DNA of 55,564 nt from an uncultured Spirochaetales bacterium (GCA_949285785.1 CASEAG010000007.1:1-55564), one strand, 5' to 3'; counted from the stretch's first letter, positions 8,653-17,363 are shown. Notes: generated from the letters alone by a model not told the origin. Made by a program: numbers and translations.

Positions 8653-10104
8653 ATGGAAACGGCAAGACAGATCGATCCCGGCTACGTACAGTACGTGAAG
8701 TCGGCACCGAAATTCAGCCTGAAGGACAAGATCGGCTACCTGTGCGGTGACTGGGGATTCAATTCCCTGCAGGTCATCATCAACGCCTACTTCATGCTGT
8801 TCTGCGTCAACGTGATGGGCATTGATGCGGTGCACTTCGCGGCGATCATCTTCATCTGCAAGGCCCTCGACGCCCTCAACGACACGTTCATCGGACGCTG
8901 CGTCGACAAGAGGGTCCCGGGCAAGGGCGGCAAGATGCGACCATGGATCAAGTGGTTCGCGATCCCCTACGCCGTTATGACGGTGGTCATGTTCATCAAC
9001 ATCACCTCGGCACCCTACGTCGTGAAGATCGTCTGGGTTCTCGTGGCCTACTTCATCTGGGGCGTCGTCGGAACGTTCATCAACGTTCCTTATGGTGCGA
9101 TGAGCAACATCATCACCACGAACCAGGTCGAGAGGACGGAGCTGTCCAACTTCCGCTCGATCGGAAGCCTGCTGGGGAACGTCGGCGTCACGACGATCGT
9201 CCCGCTCTTCCTCTTCGATGCGAACAACGACCCGATCGCCTCGCGCTTCATCGTGCTGAGCATAGGACTGGGCATCTTCTGCCTCGTGTGTCTCTGGGTG
9301 ACCCATCACTTCGTGCATGAGAGGGTCCTGGTCACCGACAACACGGCGGCAGGTCCGCAGAAGGTCAACTACCTGGAGGTCGTCAAGACGTTCGCGAAGA
9401 ACAGGATCATGATCGCGGTCGTCCTGTCCTACATCGTCTACAAGATCTTCAACCAGACTCTTTCGCAGCTGAACCAGTACGTCTTCATGACATACTTCCA
9501 GGACACGACGCTACTCTCGTTCTCGTCCCTGTTCACGATGGTCCCGATGATCGTCGGCATGATCTTCCTCAAGCCGCTGGTCAAGAGGTTTGGAAAGAAG
9601 ACGCTGTGCACATGGCCGCAGCTCGCATCCGCGGTGTTCTACCTGATCACGATGCTCTTCCCCGTCTCTCCCGTGATGTGGATCGCATGCCAGGTGCTCG
9701 CATCGCTGTGCGTCTCGCTGTACGGCCTGCTGCTGTGGTCGCTGATCGCGGACGCCGTCGACTACCAGGCATACCTGTCCGGATCGAGAAACGACGGAAC
9801 CGTCTACGCCACCGTCACCTTCCTCGTGTTCTTCGCGGGAAGCCTGAGCACCTCGATCATCGCCCTGCTGCTCGAGCTGGTGGGCTATGATGCGACCCTG
9901 GGTTCCATGAACCAGCTTGCAGGCGTACCCGAGAGGATCAAGATGCTCGCCGGATTCTGGCCGGCACTGGGTGCGATCATCTCGTTCATCTGCTTCCAGT
10001 TCATCTACAATATTTCCGATGCGGAGATGAAGCGTGTCAGCGACTCTCTCAACAGGAAGAGCGAGGAGGCCGAGAAGAAGGCCCTCGAGGAGGAGAAGAA
10101 TTGA
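8653..10104 (+). CDS. GPH-family sugar:cation symporter (MFS_2)
   Basis: 483-residue inner-membrane transporter with about twelve helices. The segment LKDKIGYLCGDWGFN near residue 20 and DALNDTFIGRCVDKR near 80 are the typical helix 1 and loop 2-3 signatures of the glycoside-pentoside-hexuronide family; DAVDYQAY near 370 is another. Members carry oligosaccharides, pentosides or uronides in symport with Na+ or H+. AGGAAAA stands before the ATG; the upstream frame overlapping lacI is not used. The C-terminus is a charged coil (RKSEEAEKKALEEEKN). It overlaps the next start in TTGA, so the two are translationally coupled. Given the surrounding pathway a uronide or plant glycoside is likely, but this is inference. 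Confidence 0.88.
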   Translation: METARQIDPGYVQYVKSAPKFSLKDKIGYLCGDWGFNSLQVIINAYFMLFCVNVMGIDAVHFAAIIFICKALDALNDTFIGRCVDKRVPGKGGKMRPWIKWFAIPYAVMTVVMFINITSAPYVVKIVWVLVAYFIWGVVGTFINVPYGAMSNIITTNQVERTELSNFRSIGSLLGNVGVTTIVPLFLFDANNDPIASRFIVLSIGLGIFCLVCLWVTHHFVHERVLVTDNTAAGPQKVNYLEVVKTFAKNRIMIAVVLSYIVYKIFNQTLSQLNQYVFMTYFQDTTLLSFSSLFTMVPMIVGMIFLKPLVKRFGKKTLCTWPQLASAVFYLITMLFPVSPVMWIACQVLASLCVSLYGLLLWSLIADAVDYQAYLSGSRNDGTVYATVTFLVFFAGSLSTSIIALLLELVGYDATLGSMNQLAGVPERIKMLAGFWPALGAIISFICFQFIYNISDAEMKRVSDSLNRKSEEAEKKALEEEKN

Positions 10105-10934
10105 TCAGACAGAGCACGAGGGAACTTGCTCCACACACCTGGTGCATCGACGAGTTCGGACTCGTCAACGCCTTCGTCGTCGAAGGCGCTGACAGAAGCG
10201 CGGTGATCGACACCGGGTGCGGATACGGCGACATCAGGAAGGTCGTCCAGGATCTTACGGACAAGCCGCTTGAAGTCCTGCTCACCCATGGCCACCCGGA
10301 CCATTGCGGCGGAATCTACCACTTCAAGGACTGCCGTATCTTCATGAACGATGGAGACAGGCCGCTGCTGAACATGAAGATGCCCGGCTGGGGCCTCGGC
10401 AGGGACTTCATGAAGATGTATGTCGAAACCAGAGGGCCGGTACGCTGTCCCGGAAAGGAGAAGGAGGTGCTGGCCACGATTCCCGCCAAGGAGCCGGACT
10501 GCAGCTTCGAGTACCAGAATGTGGACGACGGGGACACGATCGACCTGGGTGGCAGAGTGCTGGAGTGCATCCACACGCCAGGCCACTCGGATGGCAGCAT
10601 CTGCTACCTCGACAGATCGTCGCGCATCCTCTTCTCGGGAGATACCGTGAACAACAGCATCATCCTGATGAGACAGCCCGGAAACGACCCATGCCTCATC
10701 GAGAAGTACCAGAGGACTCTCGAGAAGCTGTGGGCAAGGCATGAGGACTTCGACCGCCTTGCGATCGGCCACGATGGAGATGTCATCGACAACGGGATAA
10801 TCCACGACTACCTGACGATCACGCGCGGCGTGCTTGATGGAAGCATCAGGGGTGCCTACGAGGAGGTCGGCTTCAGGAAGGGCGATGTCGCAAGATACGG
10901 CAAGGCCGAGCTGTGGTTCCACTGCGACGCTTGA
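10101..10934 (+). CDS. metallo-beta-lactamase-fold hydrolase
   Basis: 277-residue cytoplasmic MBL-fold enzyme. The metal motif is THGHPDHCGG near residue 63, with further ligands in HTPGHSDGS (about 157-165), SGDTV (about 177) and a final GHDGD. The TTG start overlaps the symporter stop and follows GAGGAGAAGAA. Length and the glyoxalase-II-like layout suggest a thioesterase, lactonase or similar esterase. Coupling to a sugar symporter suggests that it opens a lactone or ester of the imported compound; that is inference. A second MBL-fold protein of a different subgroup is at 33350. Confidence 0.82.
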   Translation: MIRQSTRELAPHTWCIDEFGLVNAFVVEGADRSAVIDTGCGYGDIRKVVQDLTDKPLEVLLTHGHPDHCGGIYHFKDCRIFMNDGDRPLLNMKMPGWGLGRDFMKMYVETRGPVRCPGKEKEVLATIPAKEPDCSFEYQNVDDGDTIDLGGRVLECIHTPGHSDGSICYLDRSSRILFSGDTVNNSIILMRQPGNDPCLIEKYQRTLEKLWARHEDFDRLAIGHDGDVIDNGIIHDYLTITRGVLDGSIRGAYEEVGFRKGDVARYGKAELWFHCDA

Positions 10935-10965
10935 TGATAATACCTTCAAAATAGTGAATAGTTCT

Positions 10966-11003
10966 GACAGGCAGGGTCCGCCAAGCCCTGCCTGTCTCCT
11001 TTC
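10966..11003 (+). terminator. terminator between convergent operons
   Basis: GACAGGCAGGG and CCCTGCCTGTC make a perfect 11-bp stem with a 9-base loop, followed by TCCTTTCC. It closes the lacI-symporter-MBL operon and abuts the stop of the MATE gene on the other strand. Confidence 0.8.
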
Positions 11004-12362
11004 CTATTCGCGTCTGACTATAGTGTCCTTCGCCATGATCGTCTTCCACTTCGACGCCACGAGAATGAGCGAGAGGATTGCGGACAGTGCGTTCACGCTG
11101 GCGAAGTTGAGCCAGATTCCGGTCAGCCCCAGCCCCTGGAGGGCGAAGAGCATGACCATCGGGAACACCAGTGCCGTCGATATGCTTATCGTGGTGGCCT
11201 GTATGGGCATCTCGATGGCCAGGAAGAAGCTCTGCGAGGAGAACGATATCCAGCGGAACAGGAAGGCGAACGAGAACAGCGTAAGCGCTCCGGTCGCCTC
11301 CTCCAGCAATGGCAGGTTTCCGCCATCGACGAAGATCGATGCCAGGAGGCCGGGGAACGTGTGTATCAGCGTTGCCGCCGTGAGTGATATAACGAGGCTT
11401 GCGGCGATGCAGCACTTCTCTATCGAGCGGACCCGCGACATCAACCCTGCGCCCCAGTTGTATCCGATGGCAGGCTGCAGCGAGTCGCATGTACCGTAGA
11501 GTATCGGCTGGACAAGTCCATCCGCGTACATCAGCACGCCGTATGTAGACACGGCATCCTGTCCGCCCATGCGCACGAGCATCATGTTGAACACGATGCT
11601 GGTCAGCCTTCCCGCGATGTTGTTCAGGAAGCTCGGAGTACCGCTTGCAAGAATCCTCCTCACAACCGCCTTCGAGAAGCGGGGCCGGACGAACCTCAGC
11701 GCCCTGCGCCCCAGTGCGAACGGGACCAGTGCACTGACCACGACGACCGTCATTCCCAGGCAGGTTGCGAGCGCCGCCGACCAGACGCCCCATCCGAAGA
11801 CGAAGATGAACAGCATCTCCAGCACTGCGCTGGTGACGGACATGGCGATGTTGAGCCCCATGCTTGTCTTCACCTTGCCACATATCCTGAGGTAGTTGTC
11901 CAGAGCGAAGGTGAGCGTCGTCAATGGCGAGAACAGGGCATATACACGCAGATACAGCACGGCATAGTCCCTGAACAGACCATCAGCACCCATGAGCGTC
12001 ATCAGCAACGGGGCGCTCAGGAAAAGCAGTCCGCCCAGTGCGACGGCAGAGATCAGGATCATCAAGACGGACAGAGAGAAGATCCTGTTCGCTTCGTCCC
12101 TGTTCCCCTGCCCCAGGTTTATCGAGATGGGGACAGAAGAGCCGACACCGATCAGGTCGGCGACGGCGAAGTTGATGATCACGAATGGCATCGCCAGATT
12201 GAGAGCGGCGAAGGCCACACTGCCGAGACCCTGGCCGACGAACATGCCGTCCAGCGTCTGATACAGCGACGAGGCGAGCATGCTTATCGCACCGGGGATG
12301 GCTGTGATGAAGAATAGCTTGGCAGGCCTTGTCTGGGCAAAGAGCCTGTACTGGCTGTCCAT
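11004..12362 (-). CDS. MATE-family multidrug/sodium antiporter
   Basis: 452-residue inner-membrane protein with about twelve helices. The start region FFITAIPGAISMLASSLYQT then LDGMFVGQGLG and the segment VPISINLGQGNRDEANRIFS match MATE exporters (MepA/DinF side), which expel drugs or metabolites in exchange for Na+ or H+. The chosen ATG at 12362 follows GGAGGAAAC; an upstream in-frame ATG at 12395 lacks such a site. It stands alone, convergent with the MBL gene. Substrate unknown. Confidence 0.9.
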   Translation of the reverse strand: MDSQYRLFAQTRPAKLFFITAIPGAISMLASSLYQTLDGMFVGQGLGSVAFAALNLAMPFVIINFAVADLIGVGSSVPISINLGQGNRDEANRIFSLSVLMILISAVALGGLLFLSAPLLMTLMGADGLFRDYAVLYLRVYALFSPLTTLTFALDNYLRICGKVKTSMGLNIAMSVTSAVLEMLFIFVFGWGVWSAALATCLGMTVVVVSALVPFALGRRALRFVRPRFSKAVVRRILASGTPSFLNNIAGRLTSIVFNMMLVRMGGQDAVSTYGVLMYADGLVQPILYGTCDSLQPAIGYNWGAGLMSRVRSIEKCCIAASLVISLTAATLIHTFPGLLASIFVDGGNLPLLEEATGALTLFSFAFLFRWISFSSQSFFLAIEMPIQATTISISTALVFPMVMLFALQGLGLTGIWLNFASVNALSAILSLILVASKWKTIMAKDTIVRRE

Positions 12363-12612
12363 GTTTCCTCCAGAAAGTGCATGAAGAGATGTCATCCGTC
12401 ACAAACCGGATCACGGATGCTAGTTTACCGACAGCGAATCTAAAGTCAAGCAGGCTGCGTAGCAGATACGGCAGGGCATAGAATGCACCTCACGCTTTCA
12501 CTCTGTCACAAAACACAGAAAAAAATGTAATTCAATCGGCTTAAAACACATAAAAAGTGTGGTAGTATGATAACGACAGATAGCAGAAGTGCATATTGCA
12601 GGGGAGTGTGAT

Positions 12613-13947
12613 ATGGAAAGACAGATGATGGACGAACTCGTACGGTGGAAGGCAAGGGAGAACAGGAAGCCATTGCTGCTGAAGGGAGCCAGACAGACGG
12701 GCAAGACCTGGCTCCTGAAAGAGTTCGGAAGAAGAATGTATGACTCTTTCATCCATATCAACCTCGACAGGAATCCGGACATCGCCGAGATCTTCGCCGT
12801 CAACAAGAACCCCGAAGACATCATCCGGAAGCTCGAATACGCCACAAGGAAGAAGATCGAGCCCGGAAAGACTCTTGTCATACTGGATGAAATCCAGGCA
12901 TCCAGAGCTGCACTGAACAGTCTCAAGTACTTCAAGGAGGAAGCACCGGAATACCATATAGCTTCGGCAGGAAGCCTTCTCGGAATCTATCTGTCCGGCC
13001 TCATGGATGAAAGGGATTGGAAACGTGACGAACGCATTGATGAACTGACAGTCCCCGTCGGGGCGGTTGATGTCATGCACCTGTACCCAATGACCTTTCA
13101 GGAGTTCCTCCTTGCTGTCGATGACCAGATGCACGCATTCTATTCATCCATCATAAAAGGGCAGCACATAGAGAACATCTTCCATGAAAGGCTGAATGAA
13201 CTGTATAACCTCTATCTCATCGTCGGAGGGATGCCGGAATGCGTCGCCTCCTGGGCGCAGAACAGGGATTTCGATGAATTGGACCGGATCCAGGACGCTC
13301 TGGTGGAACTGTACGAATATGATGTGACAAAGTACCATGGCAGAATCAATCCAGACAAGATTCTTCTTGTATTCAGACGGCTGGTCAGTCAGCTGGCAAA
13401 ACCGAATGAGAAGTTCATATACGGTGCACTCAGGAAAGGAGCAAGGGCCACGGAGTACGAAGGTGCCATCGAATGGCTATGCTCTGCGGGACTTGTCAAC
13501 CGCGTCTACAACGTCACCAGACCAGAATTCCCACTCAAGGCATATGAGGACATTTCTGCGTTCAAGCTGTTTTTCTTCGACACCGGACTGCTGAAGCATA
13601 TGGCACAGCTGGACAACTCGCCCATTCTCACGAAGACAAGCTATCAGTTCAAGGGACCATTGAGCGAGAACTTCGTCCTGCAGCAGCTGACAGGACAATT
13701 CCCTGCAACCATCGCCTACTACAGCACAAAGAACATGGAAATCGATTTTCTGCTCCAGGCAGGATCACGCCTGATTCCAATGGAAGTCAAGGGAGAGGAG
13801 GACAGGAGGGCACCTTCATTCAAGCGCTATCTAAGCGAACACGAACCCGATATGGCAATCAGATTCTCCAAGATGGGCTATCAGGATGCGGGAAGCTTCA
13901 CCAACATGCCTCTATATCTGGCAAGCCGGCTGAAGGACCTGATCTGA
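12613..13947 (+). CDS. AAA-family ATPase with DUF4143 nuclease-like C-terminus (copy 1)
   Basis: 444-residue protein of the widespread AAA_14/DUF4143 group. The P-loop is GARQTGKTW (about 27-35), Walker B TLVILDEIQ (about 94-102), sensor region ASAGSLLG. The C-terminal half carries ENFVLQQL and EIDFLLQAG...IPMEVKGEE, which fits a PD-(D/E)xK-like D-x-E-x-K core. The biological job of this family is not established; it is common in gut bacteria and often carried on accessory DNA. AT-rich codons compared with the flanks suggest acquisition. GGGGAGTGTGAT is the ribosome site. Bases 12363-12612 upstream hold only AT-rich promoter-like sequence. A second family member is at 48057. Confidence 0.85.
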   Translation: MERQMMDELVRWKARENRKPLLLKGARQTGKTWLLKEFGRRMYDSFIHINLDRNPDIAEIFAVNKNPEDIIRKLEYATRKKIEPGKTLVILDEIQASRAALNSLKYFKEEAPEYHIASAGSLLGIYLSGLMDERDWKRDERIDELTVPVGAVDVMHLYPMTFQEFLLAVDDQMHAFYSSIIKGQHIENIFHERLNELYNLYLIVGGMPECVASWAQNRDFDELDRIQDALVELYEYDVTKYHGRINPDKILLVFRRLVSQLAKPNEKFIYGALRKGARATEYEGAIEWLCSAGLVNRVYNVTRPEFPLKAYEDISAFKLFFFDTGLLKHMAQLDNSPILTKTSYQFKGPLSENFVLQQLTGQFPATIAYYSTKNMEIDFLLQAGSRLIPMEVKGEEDRRAPSFKRYLSEHEPDMAIRFSKMGYQDAGSFTNMPLYLASRLKDLI

Positions 13948-14000
13948 AGCTTCCAGCTACCCCACCCTGCGGGTACGTGTGAAAAGTGTAATAAACAGAA

Positions 14001-14025
14001 CCAGCCTCTGGTTATCGGAGGCTGG
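14001..14025 (-). terminator. terminator after the lipoprotein gene
   Basis: CCAGCCTC and GAGGCTGG form an 8-bp stem with a 9-base loop. Read on the minus strand it is followed by TTCTGTTTATT, a fair T-rich tail, 22 bases after the lipoprotein stop. Confidence 0.6.
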
Positions 14026-14046
14026 CCGAGTGAGAATTGATATCGA

Positions 14047-14502
14047 CTATTGGCTTTGTTCCACAATCGTGAATGGTGAATCCGTAACTACTTCCTCCCC
14101 GCCAACAGAATAGGAGACCTCCAACAATTGACTATTCTGTTTTCTGGCATGAATTACCCTGACATCCCCGTCACCAAGTTCATATTCCAGGAAATAATTA
14201 TATCCTATGAACGATTGATTCAAAATCTTAATACTACTTGGAAGAATCCCTTCTGCATCTACTTTTATATTGTCCTTGGAAAATACTACTGTGACTTCAA
14301 CCGGATCACCATTTTCACCAAGGGGAAGCGAACCCTTAAAAGTTCCATACAGCCACTCTGGTACATTAATCTTATCCGTTCCCAGGTCCTGCTCAGTATA
14401 GCCCTCATCTTCAGGAGTCTTGTTGTCTCCATTGCAGGACACTCCGACGACAAGTGTCAGGGCAACGAGAAGGGCCAGCAGGAAATACATCGTCCTCTTC
14501 AT
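14047..14502 (-). CDS. small lipoprotein of unknown function
   Basis: 151-residue predicted lipoprotein. MKRTMYFLLALLVALTLVVG followed by VSC gives a positively charged start, a long hydrophobic core and a relaxed lipobox with Cys23, of the kind accepted by spirochaetes. The mature part begins NGDNKTPEDEGYTEQD and is acidic with beta-type alternation (WLYGTFKGSLPL, VEVTVVFSKDNI). GGAGG at seven bases supports the ATG at 14502 rather than the GTG two codons upstream. No domain is recognised. Its promoter holds a run of eight C, which may make its expression switch. It would sit on a membrane surface. Confidence 0.72.
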   Translation of the reverse strand: MKRTMYFLLALLVALTLVVGVSCNGDNKTPEDEGYTEQDLGTDKINVPEWLYGTFKGSLPLGENGDPVEVTVVFSKDNIKVDAEGILPSSIKILNQSFIGYNYFLEYELGDGDVRVIHARKQNSQLLEVSYSVGGEEVVTDSPFTIVEQSQ

Positions 14503-14532
14503 ATCCACACCTCCGGATCATGTTTTGTCCAA

Positions 14533-14560
14533 ATTCTATATGGGGGGGGCGGTTAGTAAA
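14533..14560 (-). promoter_or_regulatory. promoter with C8 homopolymer spacer
   Basis: On the minus strand TTTACT (14560-14555) and TAGAAT (14538-14533) are 16 bases apart, and eight of the sixteen spacer bases are an unbroken run of C (G on the plus strand, 14542-14549). The start of transcription would be near 14526, 24 bases before the lipoprotein ATG. Slippage in the run would change the spacer length. Confidence 0.5.
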
Positions 14561-14693
14561 GAGCAACTCGTGGCGCTGAATGGAATATCACACAAATGTG
14601 ACATGGACACAAGATGGCCGCCTCACCGGCTGGTCAATATGGTCAGAACAACAGACCCGTTTTGGATTTAGGATTCCCAATATATTATTAAAT

Positions 14694-14712
14694 GCTTTTA
14701 GTAAATAAAAGC
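14694..14712. mobile_element. possible left-end hairpin of the TnpB element
   Basis: GCTTTTA and TAAAAGC form a perfect 7-bp stem with loop GTAAA in a strongly AT-rich stretch (about 14655-14806) that differs from its flanks. Subterminal hairpins mark the ends of IS200/IS605 elements. The exact left boundary and target motif cannot be fixed by eye. Confidence 0.4.
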
Positions 14713-14806
14713 TAATATAAATACAGGCATTCATGTATATACTGAGCAAATAAACCCTTATAATACAACAAATTATGATTGAAAAACCAATGCCATCCAT
14801 GTTATT

Positions 14807-15967
14807 ATGAAAAGTATGGAAATCACACGCGCCGCATGCATTTGGATAACTCCAGACGATGATACGAGAAGGGTATTCGAGGCCACTATGGCGGCATACA
14901 GGAAGACGTACGAGACATATGCCCGTGCTTCAATCGAGAACAAGACCACATCCAGATACCGGCTACATGAATTGGCGTACAGAAAAACCCGGGCTCTTGC
15001 TCCCGACCTTCCTGCTTCACTGAACCAGGCTGCAAGGGACTGGGCATCTACAGACATCAAGGCATACAACACGATGCACCCAAAGCGGAAATTCAAGAAG
15101 GTACCGTCTTCCGGTGGAATGAGGAGCATGGCATATACGCTGAGTGTATCGTCATTGCGAGGGAACCTGCTTACATTCTCCACTGTCAAAGATAGACGCC
15201 GTTTCCTGATCGAGATTCCAGACCACTTCATCAAACGTTGGCTTGAACCCGCTTTAAGCTGGAAATACAACGCAGCGACAGTCACCCTCACGAAGAAAGG
15301 AAAGCTGAAGGTCTGTCTGACATTCAGGATACACTTCCCGGACACGCCCAGAATCGAAGGAGAAGTGCTAGGGGTAGACAGGGGGCTCTACAACATAGTA
15401 GCAACAAGTGACGGCGAACTTTACAAGGGAAACAGGATACGGGCAACCAGGCGCAAGTACGCCCATGCAAGGAAGACATGTCAGAAGAAAGGCACCCGCA
15501 GTGCAAAGAGAAGGCTGAAAGCCATCTCGGGGCGGGAAGAGCGGTTTCGAAACGACATGAACCACTGCATATCGAAGGAGCTTGCGAACAGACCCGGGAT
15601 ATCCGTAATAGTCCTCGAGGACCTGTCCTCGATCCGCAGTCTGAGCAGGAAGGAGAAAAACGGCAAGAAGTCACGTACATGGCTCTCAGGTTGGTCCTAT
15701 CGTGACCTGGAGACGAAGATCGTCTACAAGTGCCAGACCACCGGCAGAACCGTGGTCTGGGTCGATCCCTCCTATACAAGCCAGACATGCTCGCATTGTG
15801 GGCACGTGGACAAGGAGAGCAGAGAGAAAGGCCTGTTCAGATGCACGAAGTGCGGGCATGAGGAACAGGCGGACATCAATGCGGCCAAGGTCATCAGGGA
15901 CAGATACATCACCGCACCACAGGAGGCGCGGCAGGCCGCAGTCAACCGGCCAGGGAAGTTCCGATAG
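14807..15967 (+). CDS. tnpB: TnpB RNA-guided endonuclease (IS200/IS605 type)
   Basis: 386 residues, the normal length for TnpB. RuvC residues are in place: Asp in GVDRGLYNIV (about 191), Glu in VLEDLSSIRS (about 271), and Asp in QADINAAKVI (about 356). Between the last two lies a four-cysteine zinc finger, CSHCGH...CTKCGH. So the nuclease looks intact. No TnpA transposase is nearby, so this is a stand-alone TnpB that would need transposase in trans. An alternative start is the ATG three codons later. The guide RNA would overlap its 3' end (see 15985-16072). Confidence 0.9.
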   Translation: MKSMEITRAACIWITPDDDTRRVFEATMAAYRKTYETYARASIENKTTSRYRLHELAYRKTRALAPDLPASLNQAARDWASTDIKAYNTMHPKRKFKKVPSSGGMRSMAYTLSVSSLRGNLLTFSTVKDRRRFLIEIPDHFIKRWLEPALSWKYNAATVTLTKKGKLKVCLTFRIHFPDTPRIEGEVLGVDRGLYNIVATSDGELYKGNRIRATRRKYAHARKTCQKKGTRSAKRRLKAISGREERFRNDMNHCISKELANRPGISVIVLEDLSSIRSLSRKEKNGKKSRTWLSGWSYRDLETKIVYKCQTTGRTVVWVDPSYTSQTCSHCGHVDKESREKGLFRCTKCGHEEQADINAAKVIRDRYITAPQEARQAAVNRPGKFR

Positions 15968-15984
15968 GAATCTTCTTCAGATGG

Positions 15985-16072
15985 ATGGGGTGCCACAGGT
16001 AGACCGGAGACGGAGCCTGTGGATACGACACCTACGTCCAAGTCTTCTGAGACAGTTGACATCGTACCCCAT
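15985..16072 (+). ncRNA. putative right-end / omega-RNA region of TnpB
   Basis: Directly after tnpB lie nested hairpins: CCACAGG/CCTGTGG (15993-15999 with 16016-16022), flanked by GGTG/CACC, then GTCT-TCTG-AGAC (16042-16053), all enclosed by ATGGGGT/ACCCCAT (15985-15991 with 16066-16072). In known elements the omega-RNA starts inside the tnpB 3' end and its guide begins at the right end of the element. Position and orientation fit; the precise scaffold end and guide start are not determined. Confidence 0.45.
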
Positions 16073-16156
16073 GCTCCAGGTGTACGCCATTTTGGGATTG
16101 TGACGGCACACCCAGGAAGGGGCTGGACAACTTCTCCTTTCGTTGTAACGATTTGT

Positions 16157-16212
16157 CATCTCCTGTTGTTTGAACACATGTATTTGTAATATTCTCTTAC
16201 TAACAGGAGATG
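16157..16212 (+). promoter_or_regulatory. 11-bp inverted repeat around the ROK gene promoter and ribosome site
   Basis: CATCTCCTGTT (16157-16167) and AACAGGAGATG (16202-16212) are perfectly complementary, 34 bases apart. The right arm contains the ribosome site AGGAGA of the ROK gene. A possible -10 TAATAT lies between the arms near 16186. The pair could be a two-site operator or an RNA hairpin that hides the ribosome site. Confidence 0.6.
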
Positions 16213-16216
16213 CGCC

Positions 16217-17359
16217 ATGATCAACTTCTCGAAGCCCGAGAACGCAAGACTCATAAACAGACTCAAGGTCATCAACGCCCTCAGACAGACCGAAGGACTC
16301 AGCAGGGCCCAGCTCGCCCGCGAACTGGGCATCAACAAGGTCTCCATGGGAGAGATCGTCCAGAGCCTCGTTGACGAGGGCGTGATAAGCGAAGGCACCA
16401 AACAGCAGGTGCAGGTCGGGCGCCCCGGCACGATGCTGTCGTTGAACGGCGAGCACGCCTGCGTCATCGGCGTCGACATCGGCACACGCGTGGTCACGAT
16501 CACGCTCTACTCGCTCTTCGCCGAAGCCCTGAGGATGGAGCGCTATCCCAGCGGGGAGTTCAAAAGCGAAACGGACTACCACGATGCCATCGACAGGGCC
16601 GTGAAGAAGTTCGTTTCGATTTCCCCCGCCCCGGTCATCGGCATGTGTATCGCGATGAACGCGACGATCGAAGGTGGAGGAAGGATCGTATCCTCCTTCA
16701 TCGAGCCGCTGGATGACAACGACACCTTCATACACCTGTTCGACGACTACCCCTTCCCCGTGATACTCTCACCGGCCCTGATCTGTGCGGCAGAGGCCGA
16801 AAGATTCTACTTCCAGACCACTCTCGAGAACATGCTCTTCATAAACTGGGGGGAGCATCTGTCCTCCGCGCTCATACTCAAGGACAGGATCCTGCCGTCG
16901 ATGAACTTCGCACATATCCCGATGGCGCATCGCAACCTGTGCCACTGCGGTTCGGTCGGCTGTCTGGAGACGATTGCATCCGGCTTCGGTCTCAGGCAGG
17001 AGTCCGAACGCGAGACGGGATCCGCCATGAGCGGACGCGACATGATCCGGGACGAGGAGCGCTTCTCGCCCTTCCTGATGAAGGCATGCGAGGCCATTGC
17101 CAAGGCGCTCGTGTTCGCCATCGCCTCCACCGGAGCCGGTGCGATACTCATAGGCGGAGGACTGTCGAATCTTCCTGACAAGTACTTCGCATACATGCTG
17201 GACACGTTCACCTCGAGCGCTTCCGTCCCGTTCAAGGACGTCCCCATATACCGCTCATACTATAAGGAGAAGGGAACCGTACAGGGTGCGGGGCTGAAGG
17301 CTTTGGAGGAGTTTTTCTTCAGAAGGAACCTGCTGCTGAAGCTGGAGGACGAGAACTGA
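16217..17359 (+). CDS. ROK-family transcriptional regulator
   Basis: 380-residue NagC/XylR-type repressor. An N-terminal winged HTH (about 20-60, SRAQLARELGINKVSMGEIV) is followed by a ROK domain that starts GVDIGTRVVTITLYSL near residue 90. The zinc motif CHCGSVGCLE (about 240-249) is present. The sugar-kinase catalytic pattern is not obvious, as in ROK repressors that only sense sugars. CAGGAGATGCGCC precedes the ATG. It lies between the TnpB island and the putative small RNA; the target is not evident, perhaps its own promoter through the inverted repeat upstream. Confidence 0.88.
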   Translation: MINFSKPENARLINRLKVINALRQTEGLSRAQLARELGINKVSMGEIVQSLVDEGVISEGTKQQVQVGRPGTMLSLNGEHACVIGVDIGTRVVTITLYSLFAEALRMERYPSGEFKSETDYHDAIDRAVKKFVSISPAPVIGMCIAMNATIEGGGRIVSSFIEPLDDNDTFIHLFDDYPFPVILSPALICAAEAERFYFQTTLENMLFINWGEHLSSALILKDRILPSMNFAHIPMAHRNLCHCGSVGCLETIASGFGLRQESERETGSAMSGRDMIRDEERFSPFLMKACEAIAKALVFAIASTGAGAILIGGGLSNLPDKYFAYMLDTFTSSASVPFKDVPIYRSYYKEKGTVQGAGLKALEEFFFRRNLLLKLEDEN

Positions 17360-17363
17360 GGGC

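Noticed and set aside
12420-12612. Copy of the tandem 32-bp operator before the first DUF4143 gene
   Set aside because: Only a weak ACAC/GTGT repeat is present; the CAAAAGTACA unit is absent.
14128-14671. Plus-strand frames over and beyond the lipoprotein gene
   Set aside because: They are antisense to the lipoprotein and lack start signals; the minus-strand gene has a signal peptide, a lipobox and a promoter.
15772-16062. Minus-strand frame at the TnpB right end
   Set aside because: Antisense to tnpB and to the structured right end, with no ribosome site.
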